From Jatrophihabitans_A lederbergiae (GTDB taxonomy: Bacteria > Actinomycetota > Actinomycetes > Mycobacteriales > Jatrophihabitantaceae), in assembly GCF_031845305.1 (NCBI RefSeq), contig NZ_JAVREH010000011.1, positions 1 to 64,000 on the forward strand: 64,000 bases of DNA, given 5' to 3'. Positions 24,329 through 35,518 of this stretch are shown one piece after another (position 1 is the stretch's first letter; each line of letters begins with the position of its first letter). The notes under the pieces are model-generated. The model saw only the letters and a program-made list of their open reading frames with translations. It made no database searches and was not told the origin of the DNA. Position numbers and translations under genes: made by a program.

Positions 24329-25882
24329 TCAACTGACCTGGGCGCCTCGCGACGTGAAGCCCTGGATCAGAGCACGAACACCGAGCATATCCCGGCCCAT
24401 CCAGGCCAACGGCAGGTAACTGACGAGTCCCAGTGCGATACCCGCGAGCATGGTCGGCAGCGAGCTGCCGAAGGCCGCGCGGACCGCCAGCGGCAGCACA
24501 CCGAAACAACCGAGTGCGAGCAGGCCCGCGATCGTGATGCCGCGTAGCCGGCCGCCGATCCCCATACCCCAGCGAACCTGGGCGAATGCCAGTCCGCTGT
24601 CGAGCACGATCGTCACAGCCCAGGCCACCGCGGCGCCAGTGATGCCGAAGTGGGGAACCAGGATGAGGTTCGCGGCGACGTTGATCGCGAGACTCGCGCC
24701 CTTGTCGCCCAGTACCCAGCTGCTCTTGCCGCCCATGAGCAGCACCGTCCCGACGTTTCCGGCAGCGAGATTGAGCAACATGGCAAGGCAGAGCACTGTG
24801 AGCGCGCTGGCGCCGGCAGAGTACGAAGCGCCGAAGATTCTGAGCACCGTGGGGGCGAATATCGCCATCACCAGGTACAGCGGCCAGGAGCTCAGGACCA
24901 CCCACTGTGAGGCGGCGTGATAGATCTGGCTGACCCGCTCGGTGTCCCGCCGTGCCAGCGCAGCGCTCACGTCACCGGCGATGGCCAGCCGCAGCGCCTG
25001 CAACACGAGCGTTCCGGACGTGATGAACCGGCTGGCAGCGGCGTAGATAGCGGCCTGGGTGGCTGACACCATCGTCGCGACGAGCAGGATATCGAGCCAG
25101 TTCAGTAGAATCTCCATGACGCTGGAAAGGCCACGCGCGGCGGTGAAGCGCCAGTACTCCAGGCCGATCTCACGCACTGACGTCGAGCGCTCGGGCCACG
25201 CGAGGCGGCGGCCATAGGACTTCTTCAGGCTTTGTCCCACCATGGCGGCGGCTACGACCAGCGCCAATACCAGCGGGACCATCCATGCGAGCACGAGCAC
25301 CCACAGCGGGGCCCCGAAGGCGACCCCCAGACCGACCAACAGCGGCCGCAGGGCTGGGACACCGAGTTGCTGGACCAGAACGTACTTCCGGATACTGCCG
25401 AATGCCCGGGTGCACTCGACCGCGGCGACCTCCAGCATTCCAGGCAGGAACAGCAGTGCGAGCACTCGAAAGCTGCCCAGCGCCGCTGCCGAGTCGTCGT
25501 GCCCCACGTGCTGCGCCAGGACGGGCGAGGCGAACCACATGCCGACGGTGCCGAGCACGCCCAGCGCGGCGACCGGCACGAAGGCGACGGCAAGTAGCGC
25601 CGGGACGTCAGCATGCCGCCCCAGGGCACGAAACCGCGGGACGAAGCGCACGAGCCCGGCGCCCACACCGAAGGAGAGGAAGGTCTGCAGAACGATGAAA
25701 ACGGCGGTAGCGCTGAAGAACTGCCCCGCCGAGGTCGTCGACAGGCCGCGGGTCACCACCAGCGTCAGAACGAAGCCCAGGATGGAGCCGGCGCCGGTGC
25801 CCAGCGCTGCGAAGGACCCACCCCGGGCTACCGCGCCGAGTGGGTTGCCCGGCGGTCGGGCCGCGGCGGCGGTGACGCTCAT
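24329..25882 (-). CDS. Wzx-type polysaccharide flippase (MATE/MVF superfamily)
   Basis: 517 residues with about 12-14 hydrophobic segments (first: GSFAALGTGAGSILGFVLTLVVT), matching the polysaccharide-synthesis flippase family. It would move lipid-linked repeat units across the membrane to the Wzy-type polymerase. The start is the ATG at 25882, overlapping the stop of the CDP-alcohol transferase gene (ATGA); an upstream ATG at 26062 would lie within that gene. It is the last gene of the galE operon. A 164-base gap without a gene separates it from the Wzz-like operon. Confidence 0.85.
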   Translation of the reverse strand: MSVTAAAARPPGNPLGAVARGGSFAALGTGAGSILGFVLTLVVTRGLSTTSAGQFFSATAVFIVLQTFLSFGVGAGLVRFVPRFRALGRHADVPALLAVAFVPVAALGVLGTVGMWFASPVLAQHVGHDDSAAALGSFRVLALLFLPGMLEVAAVECTRAFGSIRKYVLVQQLGVPALRPLLVGLGVAFGAPLWVLVLAWMVPLVLALVVAAAMVGQSLKKSYGRRLAWPERSTSVREIGLEYWRFTAARGLSSVMEILLNWLDILLVATMVSATQAAIYAAASRFITSGTLVLQALRLAIAGDVSAALARRDTERVSQIYHAASQWVVLSSWPLYLVMAIFAPTVLRIFGASYSAGASALTVLCLAMLLNLAAGNVGTVLLMGGKSSWVLGDKGASLAINVAANLILVPHFGITGAAVAWAVTIVLDSGLAFAQVRWGMGIGGRLRGITIAGLLALGCFGVLPLAVRAAFGSSLPTMLAGIALGLVSYLPLAWMGRDMLGVRALIQGFTSRGAQVS

Positions 25883-26664
25883 CCGGGCTGGGTGCCGGGA
25901 TCGAGTGCGAGCAGTTGCCGGTAGGCCCGGCTGAGGGAACGCGCCGCGAAGGCCGCGGTGCAGAGTCCGAGGAACCCGTAGCACCAGAGGAAGAGTGTAT
26001 GTGCGCCCAGTACGAGCAGGGCGAGGCACAGGGTTCCGTGATCGAGCGGCAGCAGTACCCATGCCACCAGCGCCGAGGAGGATTGCTTTCCGACGCCTGC
26101 CGGTTGCCGCCTCGTGCCGCCCGCGATCAGCTTGTCACGCAGCATCATGCCGAAGAACTGAGTGACGTTCGCAATGAGGAAGACCACCGGAATGGCCACC
26201 GGCCACAAGGAGTCGAAGTCGAAATAGCGCAGCAGTGAAATTGCCACCGCGCTGTGCAACGACGTGATCTTGGCGATGTCCACCACATGGTCGAGCCACT
26301 CGCCCGCCTTGGTGCCACCGCCCCGGACCCTGGCGAGCTGACCATCGGCTGAGTCGAGCGCGTAGCCGAGCAGCAAAAACAGCGAGATCGCGATTCCAGC
26401 GGCGATGGAGGGGTGGATCAGGATCAGAAGCGCAATGCCCAAGAAGGAACATGCGGAACTCAGCAGGGTCACCGCGGTGGGGGTGAGCCCCACCGCGTAC
26501 CCGAGGGCGGCGAGAAGGCCGCCGGCCTTGCGGTTCACGAAGCGCAGGTACGCGGGCACGGAGGCATTGGACTTCTGCGCGCCGGCCAGGCGTGAGCGAG
26601 CGGCGTAGAATCGAGCGCCGGCGGAGCCCAGCTGCATGGCGCTTGTCGGTGGGGTGCCACTCAT
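25879..26664 (-). CDS. CDP-alcohol phosphotransferase family membrane enzyme
   Basis: 261 residues with several membrane segments and the complete active-site signature: D104-S-A-D107-G-Q-L-A-R, then G-E-W-L-D125-H-V-V-D129. The four aspartates bind the two metal ions. Such enzymes move a phospho-alcohol from a CDP-alcohol to a second alcohol. The start ATG at 26664 overlaps the galE stop (ATGA), giving a galE-transferase-wzx operon. Because a TagD-like cytidylyltransferase is divergent next door, a glycerol-phosphate-type or inositol-type decoration or a dedicated lipid is plausible; substrates are unknown. Confidence 0.82.
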   Translation of the reverse strand: MSGTPPTSAMQLGSAGARFYAARSRLAGAQKSNASVPAYLRFVNRKAGGLLAALGYAVGLTPTAVTLLSSACSFLGIALLILIHPSIAAGIAISLFLLLGYALDSADGQLARVRGGGTKAGEWLDHVVDIAKITSLHSAVAISLLRYFDFDSLWPVAIPVVFLIANVTQFFGMMLRDKLIAGGTRRQPAGVGKQSSSALVAWVLLPLDHGTLCLALLVLGAHTLFLWCYGFLGLCTAAFAARSLSRAYRQLLALDPGTQPG

Positions 26665-27677
26665 CGCTTGCCTTCGCTCGTGGAACCGGACGCGTCCGGA
26701 GACGGCGCGGGGGAGGGTAACGAAGCGGTCCGGAGCTCGGCTTCCCACGCGCTGCGAACCATGTCGCGAAGATCATGGCGCGCACGCCAGCCCAGCGTTG
26801 CCGAGATCAGGTCCGTGTTTGCCACGACGCTCGCGGGATCACCGGGCCGCCGGTCGCCCACGATCGGATCGAGGGGGTGCCCCGAGACCTGGGCGACCAT
26901 GTCGATGACCTCTCGCACGGAGTAGCCGCGCCCGCATCCGACGTTGAGCACGTGCGAAGCGCCCGGTTGCGCCAGTGCGCCGATCGCGGCCACATGGGCA
27001 TCCGCCAGATCGGAGACGTGGATGTAGTCGCGGACGCAGGTTCCGTCCGGTGTGGGATGGTCGTCGCCGAAGATCACCGGCCGTGCTTTCCGGCGCATGG
27101 CGTCGAGCACCATGGGAACCAGGTTCGTCCTGCCGTGGTCGGCCAATTCGGACGATCCGGCGCCCACGACGTTGAAGTAACGAAGGGCGGCATAGCGCAG
27201 GCCTGCGGCGCGGGCCTGGTCCTGTATCAGCCACTCGCCGATCAGCTTGGTTTCGCCGTAGGGATTGATGGGCGCAGTCTCGTCGCTCTCACGCACGTCG
27301 TCGCCCTCGATCATGCCGTAGACCGCCGCGCTGGAGGAGAAGACGAGTTTGGCGACTCCCACCTCTTGCATCGCGGTGAGCAGTTGCAGCAGGTTGACCA
27401 CATTGCGCCGGTAATAGGTGAGCGGCTGCCGCATCGACTGCTCGACCTGCTTGTCGGCCGCGAGCTGAATCACACCGGCGACCTGGTAGCGACGCAGGGT
27501 GTCAACGACCAGCTCGGTGTCGGCGATGTCACCTTTGATCAGGGGAACGCCGACTCGCAGCGGATCCCCGGTGCTGAGATCGTCGAGTACCACCGGCTGC
27601 GCACCGGCTGCTTGCAAGCTGCGTACCACGTGGGCTCCGATGTAGCCTGCGCCACCGGCCACCAACCAGGTTGTCAC
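26661..27677 (-). CDS. galE: UDP-glucose 4-epimerase
   Basis: 338 residues, short-chain dehydrogenase fold. NAD-binding GGAGYIGAH at the start, the catalytic SSSAAVYG serine and YGETK (Tyr-x3-Lys), and RYFNVVGA, all typical of GalE. It supplies UDP-galactose (or UDP-GalNAc if the pocket is wide) for the polymer. Starts at a GTG with GAAAGG six bases upstream. First gene of the three-gene minus-strand operon and divergent from the cytidylyltransferase gene. Confidence 0.9.
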   Translation of the reverse strand: MTTWLVAGGAGYIGAHVVRSLQAAGAQPVVLDDLSTGDPLRVGVPLIKGDIADTELVVDTLRRYQVAGVIQLAADKQVEQSMRQPLTYYRRNVVNLLQLLTAMQEVGVAKLVFSSSAAVYGMIEGDDVRESDETAPINPYGETKLIGEWLIQDQARAAGLRYAALRYFNVVGAGSSELADHGRTNLVPMVLDAMRRKARPVIFGDDHPTPDGTCVRDYIHVSDLADAHVAAIGALAQPGASHVLNVGCGRGYSVREVIDMVAQVSGHPLDPIVGDRRPGDPASVVANTDLISATLGWRARHDLRDMVRSAWEAELRTASLPSPAPSPDASGSTSEGKR

Positions 27678-27731
27678 ACGGTCGACCTTTCCACTTCGGT
27701 CCGTACACGGCCTGCGCGGTGATCTCGCGGC

Positions 27732-27760
27732 ATGACACCGTCGCTTGAATCAGCTAATCT
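27732..27760 (+). promoter_or_regulatory. Putative promoter of the TagD-like gene, with a hairpin at the start of the transcript
   Basis: A -35 ATGACA (27732-27737) and a -10 TAATCT (27755-27760) with a 17-base spacer: five of six and four of six matches to the housekeeping consensus. The transcript would begin near 27767, where GCCTGCACG (27768-27776) can pair with CGTG (27788-27791) and CAGGC (27795-27799), forming a stem just before the GGGGGGA ribosome site. Confidence 0.5.
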
Positions 27761-27813
27761 TAACAGCGCCTGCACGCGTTGCGGATACGTGCCGCAGGCT
27801 TACGGGGGGAATA

Positions 27814-28266
27814 ATGAACGCGGTTCGATCCGGTCGGGTGGGTTACGCACCAGGCGTATACGACATGTTCCACATCGGCCACCTGAACATCCTGCGCAAT
27901 TCACGGTTGTCCTGCGACTACCTGATCGCCGGCGTCGTCTCGGACGAGATGAGCCTGCGCGCGAAGGGCAAAGCCCCCGTGGTGCCACTTGCCGAGCGCC
28001 TCGAGATCGTGAGCAGCATCCGGTTCGTCGACGAAGCGGTTGAAGAGGACGTTCGCAGCAAGCTCGAGATGTGGCAGCGGCTGCGCTTCGACGTCATCAT
28101 CAAGGGTGACGACTGGCGGGGCACCGAGAAGGGCGACCGACTCGAGCGGGACTTTGCGCCGCTGGGTGTCGAGGTGTGCTATCTGCCGTACACGGTGCAC
28201 ACGTCCAGCACTCTGCTGCGCCAGGCGTTGAACCTCCAGATCGCAGCCCGGGACGCGGCGATCTAG
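27814..28266 (+). CDS. TagD-like cytidylyltransferase (glycerol-3-phosphate type)
   Basis: 150 residues, small nucleotidyltransferase fold. The HIGH motif is at 20-23 (DMFHIGHLNIL), with K and R positions in KGKAPVVPLAERLEIV and the RFVDEAV segment of TagD-type enzymes. The C-terminal ISTT signature of TagD reads TSSTLLRQ here, so the substrate may differ from glycerol-3-phosphate. Starts at the ATG at 27814 after GGGGGGA. The enzyme would make a CDP-alcohol, which the CDP-alcohol phosphotransferase at 25879-26664 could use. Transcribed alone, divergent from galE. Confidence 0.8.
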   Translation: MNAVRSGRVGYAPGVYDMFHIGHLNILRNSRLSCDYLIAGVVSDEMSLRAKGKAPVVPLAERLEIVSSIRFVDEAVEEDVRSKLEMWQRLRFDVIIKGDDWRGTEKGDRLERDFAPLGVEVCYLPYTVHTSSTLLRQALNLQIAARDAAI

Positions 28267-28270
28267 AGGT

Positions 28271-28308
28271 CAGGCGGGACTTCGAGCTACAGGCGGGACT
28301 TCGAGCTA
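28271..28308 (+). repeat. 19-base direct duplication at the end of the phosphodiesterase gene
   Basis: CAGGCGGGACTTCGAGCTA occurs twice in tandem (28271-28289 and 28290-28308). The second copy covers the TAG stop of the minus-strand gene, so the last bases of that gene are duplicated downstream. Probably a slippage event; the coding sequence is not changed. Confidence 0.85.
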
Positions 28309-29826
28309 CTCGATCCGGAGGCGGCGCAGGCTGAGGCTGCCGTCGCTCGCGCTTCGGCCGATGTGCAGGTAGCCGCCGCGGAAGCTCGGATCCGTCGCGA
28401 CAACGCTCGAGGTGCCGTCTGTGCCGAGCCGGGACCACACCAGCGTCGAGGGACTGACCTCCAGCCGCATCGACATCCATTCACCGGTCTTGATCGCCGT
28501 CTTGGTGATTCCACTCAGCTGGAGCCCTTCCTTGACCCCTGCTGTGTGCGAGAAGATCGTGAGGGCCCCGTTGGCCCGGTAGATTGCGTGATAGCCGTTG
28601 CTCACCCCCAACCGGTGCTCGTAGTAGGCGTCGTCGACATGGCCCACGGCGAGCGTGAAGGTCTGCGTCACGTCGGTCGGCAGCTCGTTCCACCGCAGGT
28701 CGAAAGACAACCGGTAGCGCCCCTGCGGGTCCGCAAGCGGAGCCAGCTGGCCAAGGGTGATGAACTGCTGGGCGCCGTTTCGGTCCAGCGTCAGCTCGTC
28801 CTGACCCGTCCAGGAGGGGCCGTTCTCGGACCGGTCGGGGTGCCGCGTCAGCTCGCCGGGGGCGATCGCCTTCGAGGACCAGCTGTCCGCGGTCGCCGGG
28901 GCTGAGCGCCCACTGACGTACTGCAGGCTCGATGTGACGATGCCTTCCACGCCCAGCTGGTGGTAGCGCTCGGCTTCACTGCGCCGGTGCACGGGATAGA
29001 CCCAGGTCGCAATGCCCGTTTCCACCGCCGTCCTGATGGTGGCGTCCGGAATCTCGGCACCGTGTTGAGCGACGGACGTGGTGGGCAGCACGAGGTAGTC
29101 GGTCGCCTTGTCGAGATTGCGTGCGGCGGAGCGGATGGTGGCGGCGCTGGTGTCCTCGCCTCCCAGGTAGACGAATACCGGGTACCCGGCTGCCTTCGCT
29201 TCGGCTATTCGAGAGCTGCGGTGGAACAACTTGACGATCACGTTGTGCTGCAGCCCGTACTTCTCTATCAAGCTGATCATCAGCGGATAGTCGGTGTCGG
29301 CCTTCGCCTCCACGCACAGCACGGTCTTGTCTCCGAATGCCTTCAGCACCTGTTCGAACGAAGGAATCGTCGGCAGCGGAGGGGCCGTCCACTTCGGGCC
29401 GAGCTGCGGCTGCACAACTCCGATGTTCTGCAACTCCCCCCACGTGCGGGCCTTGATCGGTCCGGTTGCGTCGGTGGTGCGGTCCAATGTCAGGTCGTGC
29501 ATACAGACCAGCACGTTGTCCGCACTGGAGCTGGTACTGACCTCTATGGCCGGTGCCCCCCACCCGACAGCTGCCTGGTACGAGGGCATCGTATGTTCGG
29601 GGTAGACGTCACCGGCGCCACGATGCGCGATGTAGTACGGGCTGTGTCGCGTGTGTACCCACGCTTCGACAACGCCTTGCGCAGCAGTCGTGGCGTTCAT
29701 CGACGAACCGGCCTGGGACGGTGCGGCAACGCCAGAGCGGCAGGCAGCGGCCGCCGCGACGACCCCCGCCCCCACCGTGGCGAGAAAGGTCCGGCGGCTC
29801 CAGGCGGAGTGCCTCGGCAGATTCAT
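28306..29826 (-). CDS. Tat-exported lipoprotein glycerophosphodiester phosphodiesterase with LamG-like C-terminus
   Basis: 506 residues. The N-terminus has a twin-arginine motif (SRRTFLA, 10-16) followed by a lipobox cysteine (Cys 29), so it is probably folded before export and lipid-anchored. Residues about 64-310 are a GDPD barrel: IAHRG (His 68, Arg 69), PEHT, and catalytic MHD (His 110). The usual Glu-x-Asp metal pair reads Glu 95-Val-Ser 97, so one acidic ligand is replaced. The last about 180 residues look like a concanavalin-type beta sandwich. It could trim glycerophosphate-like groups from the polymer or wall lipids. Confidence 0.8.
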   Translation of the reverse strand: MNLPRHSAWSRRTFLATVGAGVVAAAAACRSGVAAPSQAGSSMNATTAAQGVVEAWVHTRHSPYYIAHRGAGDVYPEHTMPSYQAAVGWGAPAIEVSTSSSADNVLVCMHDLTLDRTTDATGPIKARTWGELQNIGVVQPQLGPKWTAPPLPTIPSFEQVLKAFGDKTVLCVEAKADTDYPLMISLIEKYGLQHNVIVKLFHRSSRIAEAKAAGYPVFVYLGGEDTSAATIRSAARNLDKATDYLVLPTTSVAQHGAEIPDATIRTAVETGIATWVYPVHRRSEAERYHQLGVEGIVTSSLQYVSGRSAPATADSWSSKAIAPGELTRHPDRSENGPSWTGQDELTLDRNGAQQFITLGQLAPLADPQGRYRLSFDLRWNELPTDVTQTFTLAVGHVDDAYYEHRLGVSNGYHAIYRANGALTIFSHTAGVKEGLQLSGITKTAIKTGEWMSMRLEVSPSTLVWSRLGTDGTSSVVATDPSFRGGYLHIGRSASDGSLSLRRLRIE

Positions 29827-30112
29827 AAGCTCACTCCGTACAGATCGGCGCCGTGGCAGCCGACCTGAGCGGCTGTGTCAGCGGAAACCGGCTGCTCACC
29901 GAGACTCTGGCGGCATTTCGGCTTCCCCAGGTTGATACGTAGAGAGCGTAACTTAACAACGCGCGTTTACGCGCGTTTAACAGAGGTATTGCCTCGGTAA
30001 CGATCGCGTCCGCCGCACCGACGGCTATCGGGCACCTCGGCGCTGTCTGCCTCCCTCAGCGGCCGCAACCCCGTCCCGACAGCAGGGTCCGGCGTCGCCG
30101 TAGGCTGGTTGC
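29827..30112. other. Divergent intergenic region between the phosphodiesterase gene and mfd
   Basis: 286 bases with no gene. It contains the inverted repeat AACGCGCG-ttta-CGCGCGTT (29958-29977), which is operator- or hairpin-like, and AT-richer sequence around it (GCGTAACTTAAC at 29947-29958). Promoters for both flanking genes must lie here, but I cannot place them with confidence. Confidence 0.5.
29958..29977. repeat. Inverted repeat AACGCGCG-ttta-CGCGCGTT
   Basis: Perfect 8-base arms with a 4-base spacer, also readable as two direct GCGCGTTTA units. It lies 132 bases upstream of the phosphodiesterase start and 136 bases upstream of mfd. It could be a repressor site or a small hairpin; no bound protein can be named. 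Confidence 0.6.
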
Positions 30113-33709
<3,597 letters not shown>

Positions 33710-33750
33710 GTGCTATCCCGACTGAGGCGCTGTGCGACTGAGGGGTGCGG

Positions 33751-34350
33751 ATGCCGATCGAGCTGCCCGAGCTGCTGCTCGACGCCGGCGCCTGGCGCGA
33801 CTGGCTGGCGGAGTTCCACACCAGCTCGCCAGGGGTTTGGCTGGTGCTGCACAAGAAAGGCGGATCGGTCACCGAGCTGACCTATGAGCAGGCGCTCAAC
33901 GAGGCACTGTGCGTGGGATGGATCGACGGCCAGCTCGGCAGGCGGGACGAAGGCAGCTACCGCCAGCGGTTCACCCCGCGCACGTCGAAGAGCCCGTGGT
34001 CGCTGAAGAATGTCGAGCGGGTGCGGGTGCTGACCGAAGCGGGACGGGTGCGGCCCACCGGTCAGGCGGCCGTCGACGCGGCGAAGGCGGACGGACGGTG
34101 GCAGGCCGCCTACCGGGGCCAGGCGACGGCGGAGGCGCCCGACGACCTGCTGGAGGCGATTGCGGCGAATCCGTCGGCCCGGCAGGCGTATCAGAGCCTG
34201 TCGGCGGCGAACCGGTACGCGCTGACGTACCGGGTGAACGAGGTCAAGCGCCCGGAGACGCGAGCGCGACGGATCGCCACCTTTGTCGAGATGCTGGCTC
34301 GCGGCGAGACGCCACACCCCCAGCGCGCCCGCCCGTCCGCCGATGAATAG
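33751..34350 (+). CDS. YdeI/OmpD-associated family protein
   Basis: 199 residues, soluble. The N-terminal block with GVWLVLHKKG, LTYEQALNEALCVGWIDGQ and YRQRFTPRTSKSPWS is the family hallmark. The C-terminal part (ANRYALTYRVNEVKRPETRARRI) belongs to the bacteriocin-protection/YdeI group. Molecular function is unknown. The ATG at 33751 has GAGGGG 6 bases before it; a GTG two codons upstream is less likely. Downstream of mfd by about 40 bases; it is not part of the usual mfd-mazG block. Confidence 0.75.
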   Translation: MPIELPELLLDAGAWRDWLAEFHTSSPGVWLVLHKKGGSVTELTYEQALNEALCVGWIDGQLGRRDEGSYRQRFTPRTSKSPWSLKNVERVRVLTEAGRVRPTGQAAVDAAKADGRWQAAYRGQATAEAPDDLLEAIAANPSARQAYQSLSAANRYALTYRVNEVKRPETRARRIATFVEMLARGETPHPQRARPSADE

Positions 34351-34433
34351 CGCAAGGCGATCCGCCAACGAGTCTGAGGTGCGCTCACGGGCCATCCCTC
34401 GATAGCACTGCGCCCCGCTCATGCCGAGGGCAG

Positions 34434-34781
34434 TCACCGTTGAGGGCGGAGGTGTTTGGGAAGGGTGGCCACCACGAGGTCGTAGCTGTCCTCGATGAGC
34501 TCGTACACCTCGTCGTCGTCGAGGCCGTCGAGCAGCACCCGTACCCACAGGCGTTTGTTCAGGTACGGGGCGATGCCGGCATGATCGGGCAGCCGTTGCT
34601 TGAGCTCGGCGACCGCCTCGGCCGTGTTCTTCACCGAGATGGCCGGCCGGTCGTCGAGCGCGCCCGGGAAGCAGAAGATCTTCGGGCCGACCTTGGCGAG
34701 CTGCCGGTCCTCGTGAAAGGGATTGTCAGCCCAGGCGCCCGGCAGGCTGAGCGCGTAGGCCAGAGCGCCGTCGCCGTCCAT
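34434..34781 (-). CDS. MmcQ/YjbR family protein
   Basis: 115 residues, full family length. LSLPGAWADNPF near the start, KIFCFPG and the C-terminal LIEDSYDLVVATLPK match the CyaY-like, double-wing YjbR fold. It is thought to bind DNA in some members; the role is not established. It is transcribed against its neighbours. Nothing in the context points to a function. Confidence 0.8.
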   Translation of the reverse strand: MDGDGALAYALSLPGAWADNPFHEDRQLAKVGPKIFCFPGALDDRPAISVKNTAEAVAELKQRLPDHAGIAPYLNKRLWVRVLLDGLDDDEVYELIEDSYDLVVATLPKHLRPQR

Positions 34782-34909
34782 CGGTGAGTTCTAGCACGCC
34801 GACCCGGACCCGGACAGCCCTGAGCTGGGTTGACGACGGCCAACATGCGAAACTGGAGAAGGCCGCGTGTCGGTTGCCCCGTCGAAAATTGGAAGTCGGA
34901 GATCGTCGA

Positions 34910-35518
34910 GTGAAGATCCGCCTGGTGGCAGTGCTGCCCGTCCTCTCGCTGGCCTGTGTCGGTCTGACTGGCTGTGACTCCAAAGCGGGGACCGCCGCGG
35001 TGGTGAGTGGCCACAAGATCTCAGAGACCCAGCTGTCGAGCTACCTTCGCCCGGACGCGCCTCCGGTCCGGAGCAGTGACGGTTCCAGCAGCATCGCGGC
35101 GAAGACCTTCGCGCTGCAGTACCTCGTCCAGAACGAGGTTTTCTCCGCACTGCTCGCGGCGAACGGCTCTCCGGTTACCGAGGCCGACCTTGCCACGGCC
35201 AAGACCAGCGTGCTGCACGGCGGCGACGAGCAGGTTCTCACCGACCAGATCACCAAGGCAGGCTTCACGTCGAAGTTCGAGCCCGTGGTGCTGCGCAACC
35301 ACGAGCTGCTCACCATCCTGCAGGCGAAATTGACCTCCAACCAGCAGGCGACCGCTGCCATCGCGAAGCTGAGACAGGGCGTTTCGATCAGCCCCCGGTA
35401 CGGCAGCTGGAACCAGCAGAGCCTCTCGCTGGTCGGCGTCGGCAAGAAACAATTGCCGTCCGTGCTGAGTTTCGAGGGCACCCTGCCCGGCGACGTGAAG
35501 CTGCCCACCCAGCAGTGA
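34910..35518 (+). CDS. Lipoprotein with SurA-N-like domain
   Basis: 202 residues. Signal peptide with lipobox LTGC (Cys about 22), then the SurA N-terminal pattern (AAVVSGHKISETQLSSYL, then ALQYLVQNEVF). There is no parvulin isomerase domain. The GTG at 34910 has GGAGA 8 bases upstream; an earlier frame start at 34784 lacks a signal peptide. It overlaps mazG by 4 bases (GTGA), so it is in the mazG operon. Such chaperone-like lipoproteins may assist folding of exported proteins; this is inference. Confidence 0.7.
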   Translation: MKIRLVAVLPVLSLACVGLTGCDSKAGTAAVVSGHKISETQLSSYLRPDAPPVRSSDGSSSIAAKTFALQYLVQNEVFSALLAANGSPVTEADLATAKTSVLHGGDEQVLTDQITKAGFTSKFEPVVLRNHELLTILQAKLTSNQQATAAIAKLRQGVSISPRYGSWNQQSLSLVGVGKKQLPSVLSFEGTLPGDVKLPTQQ

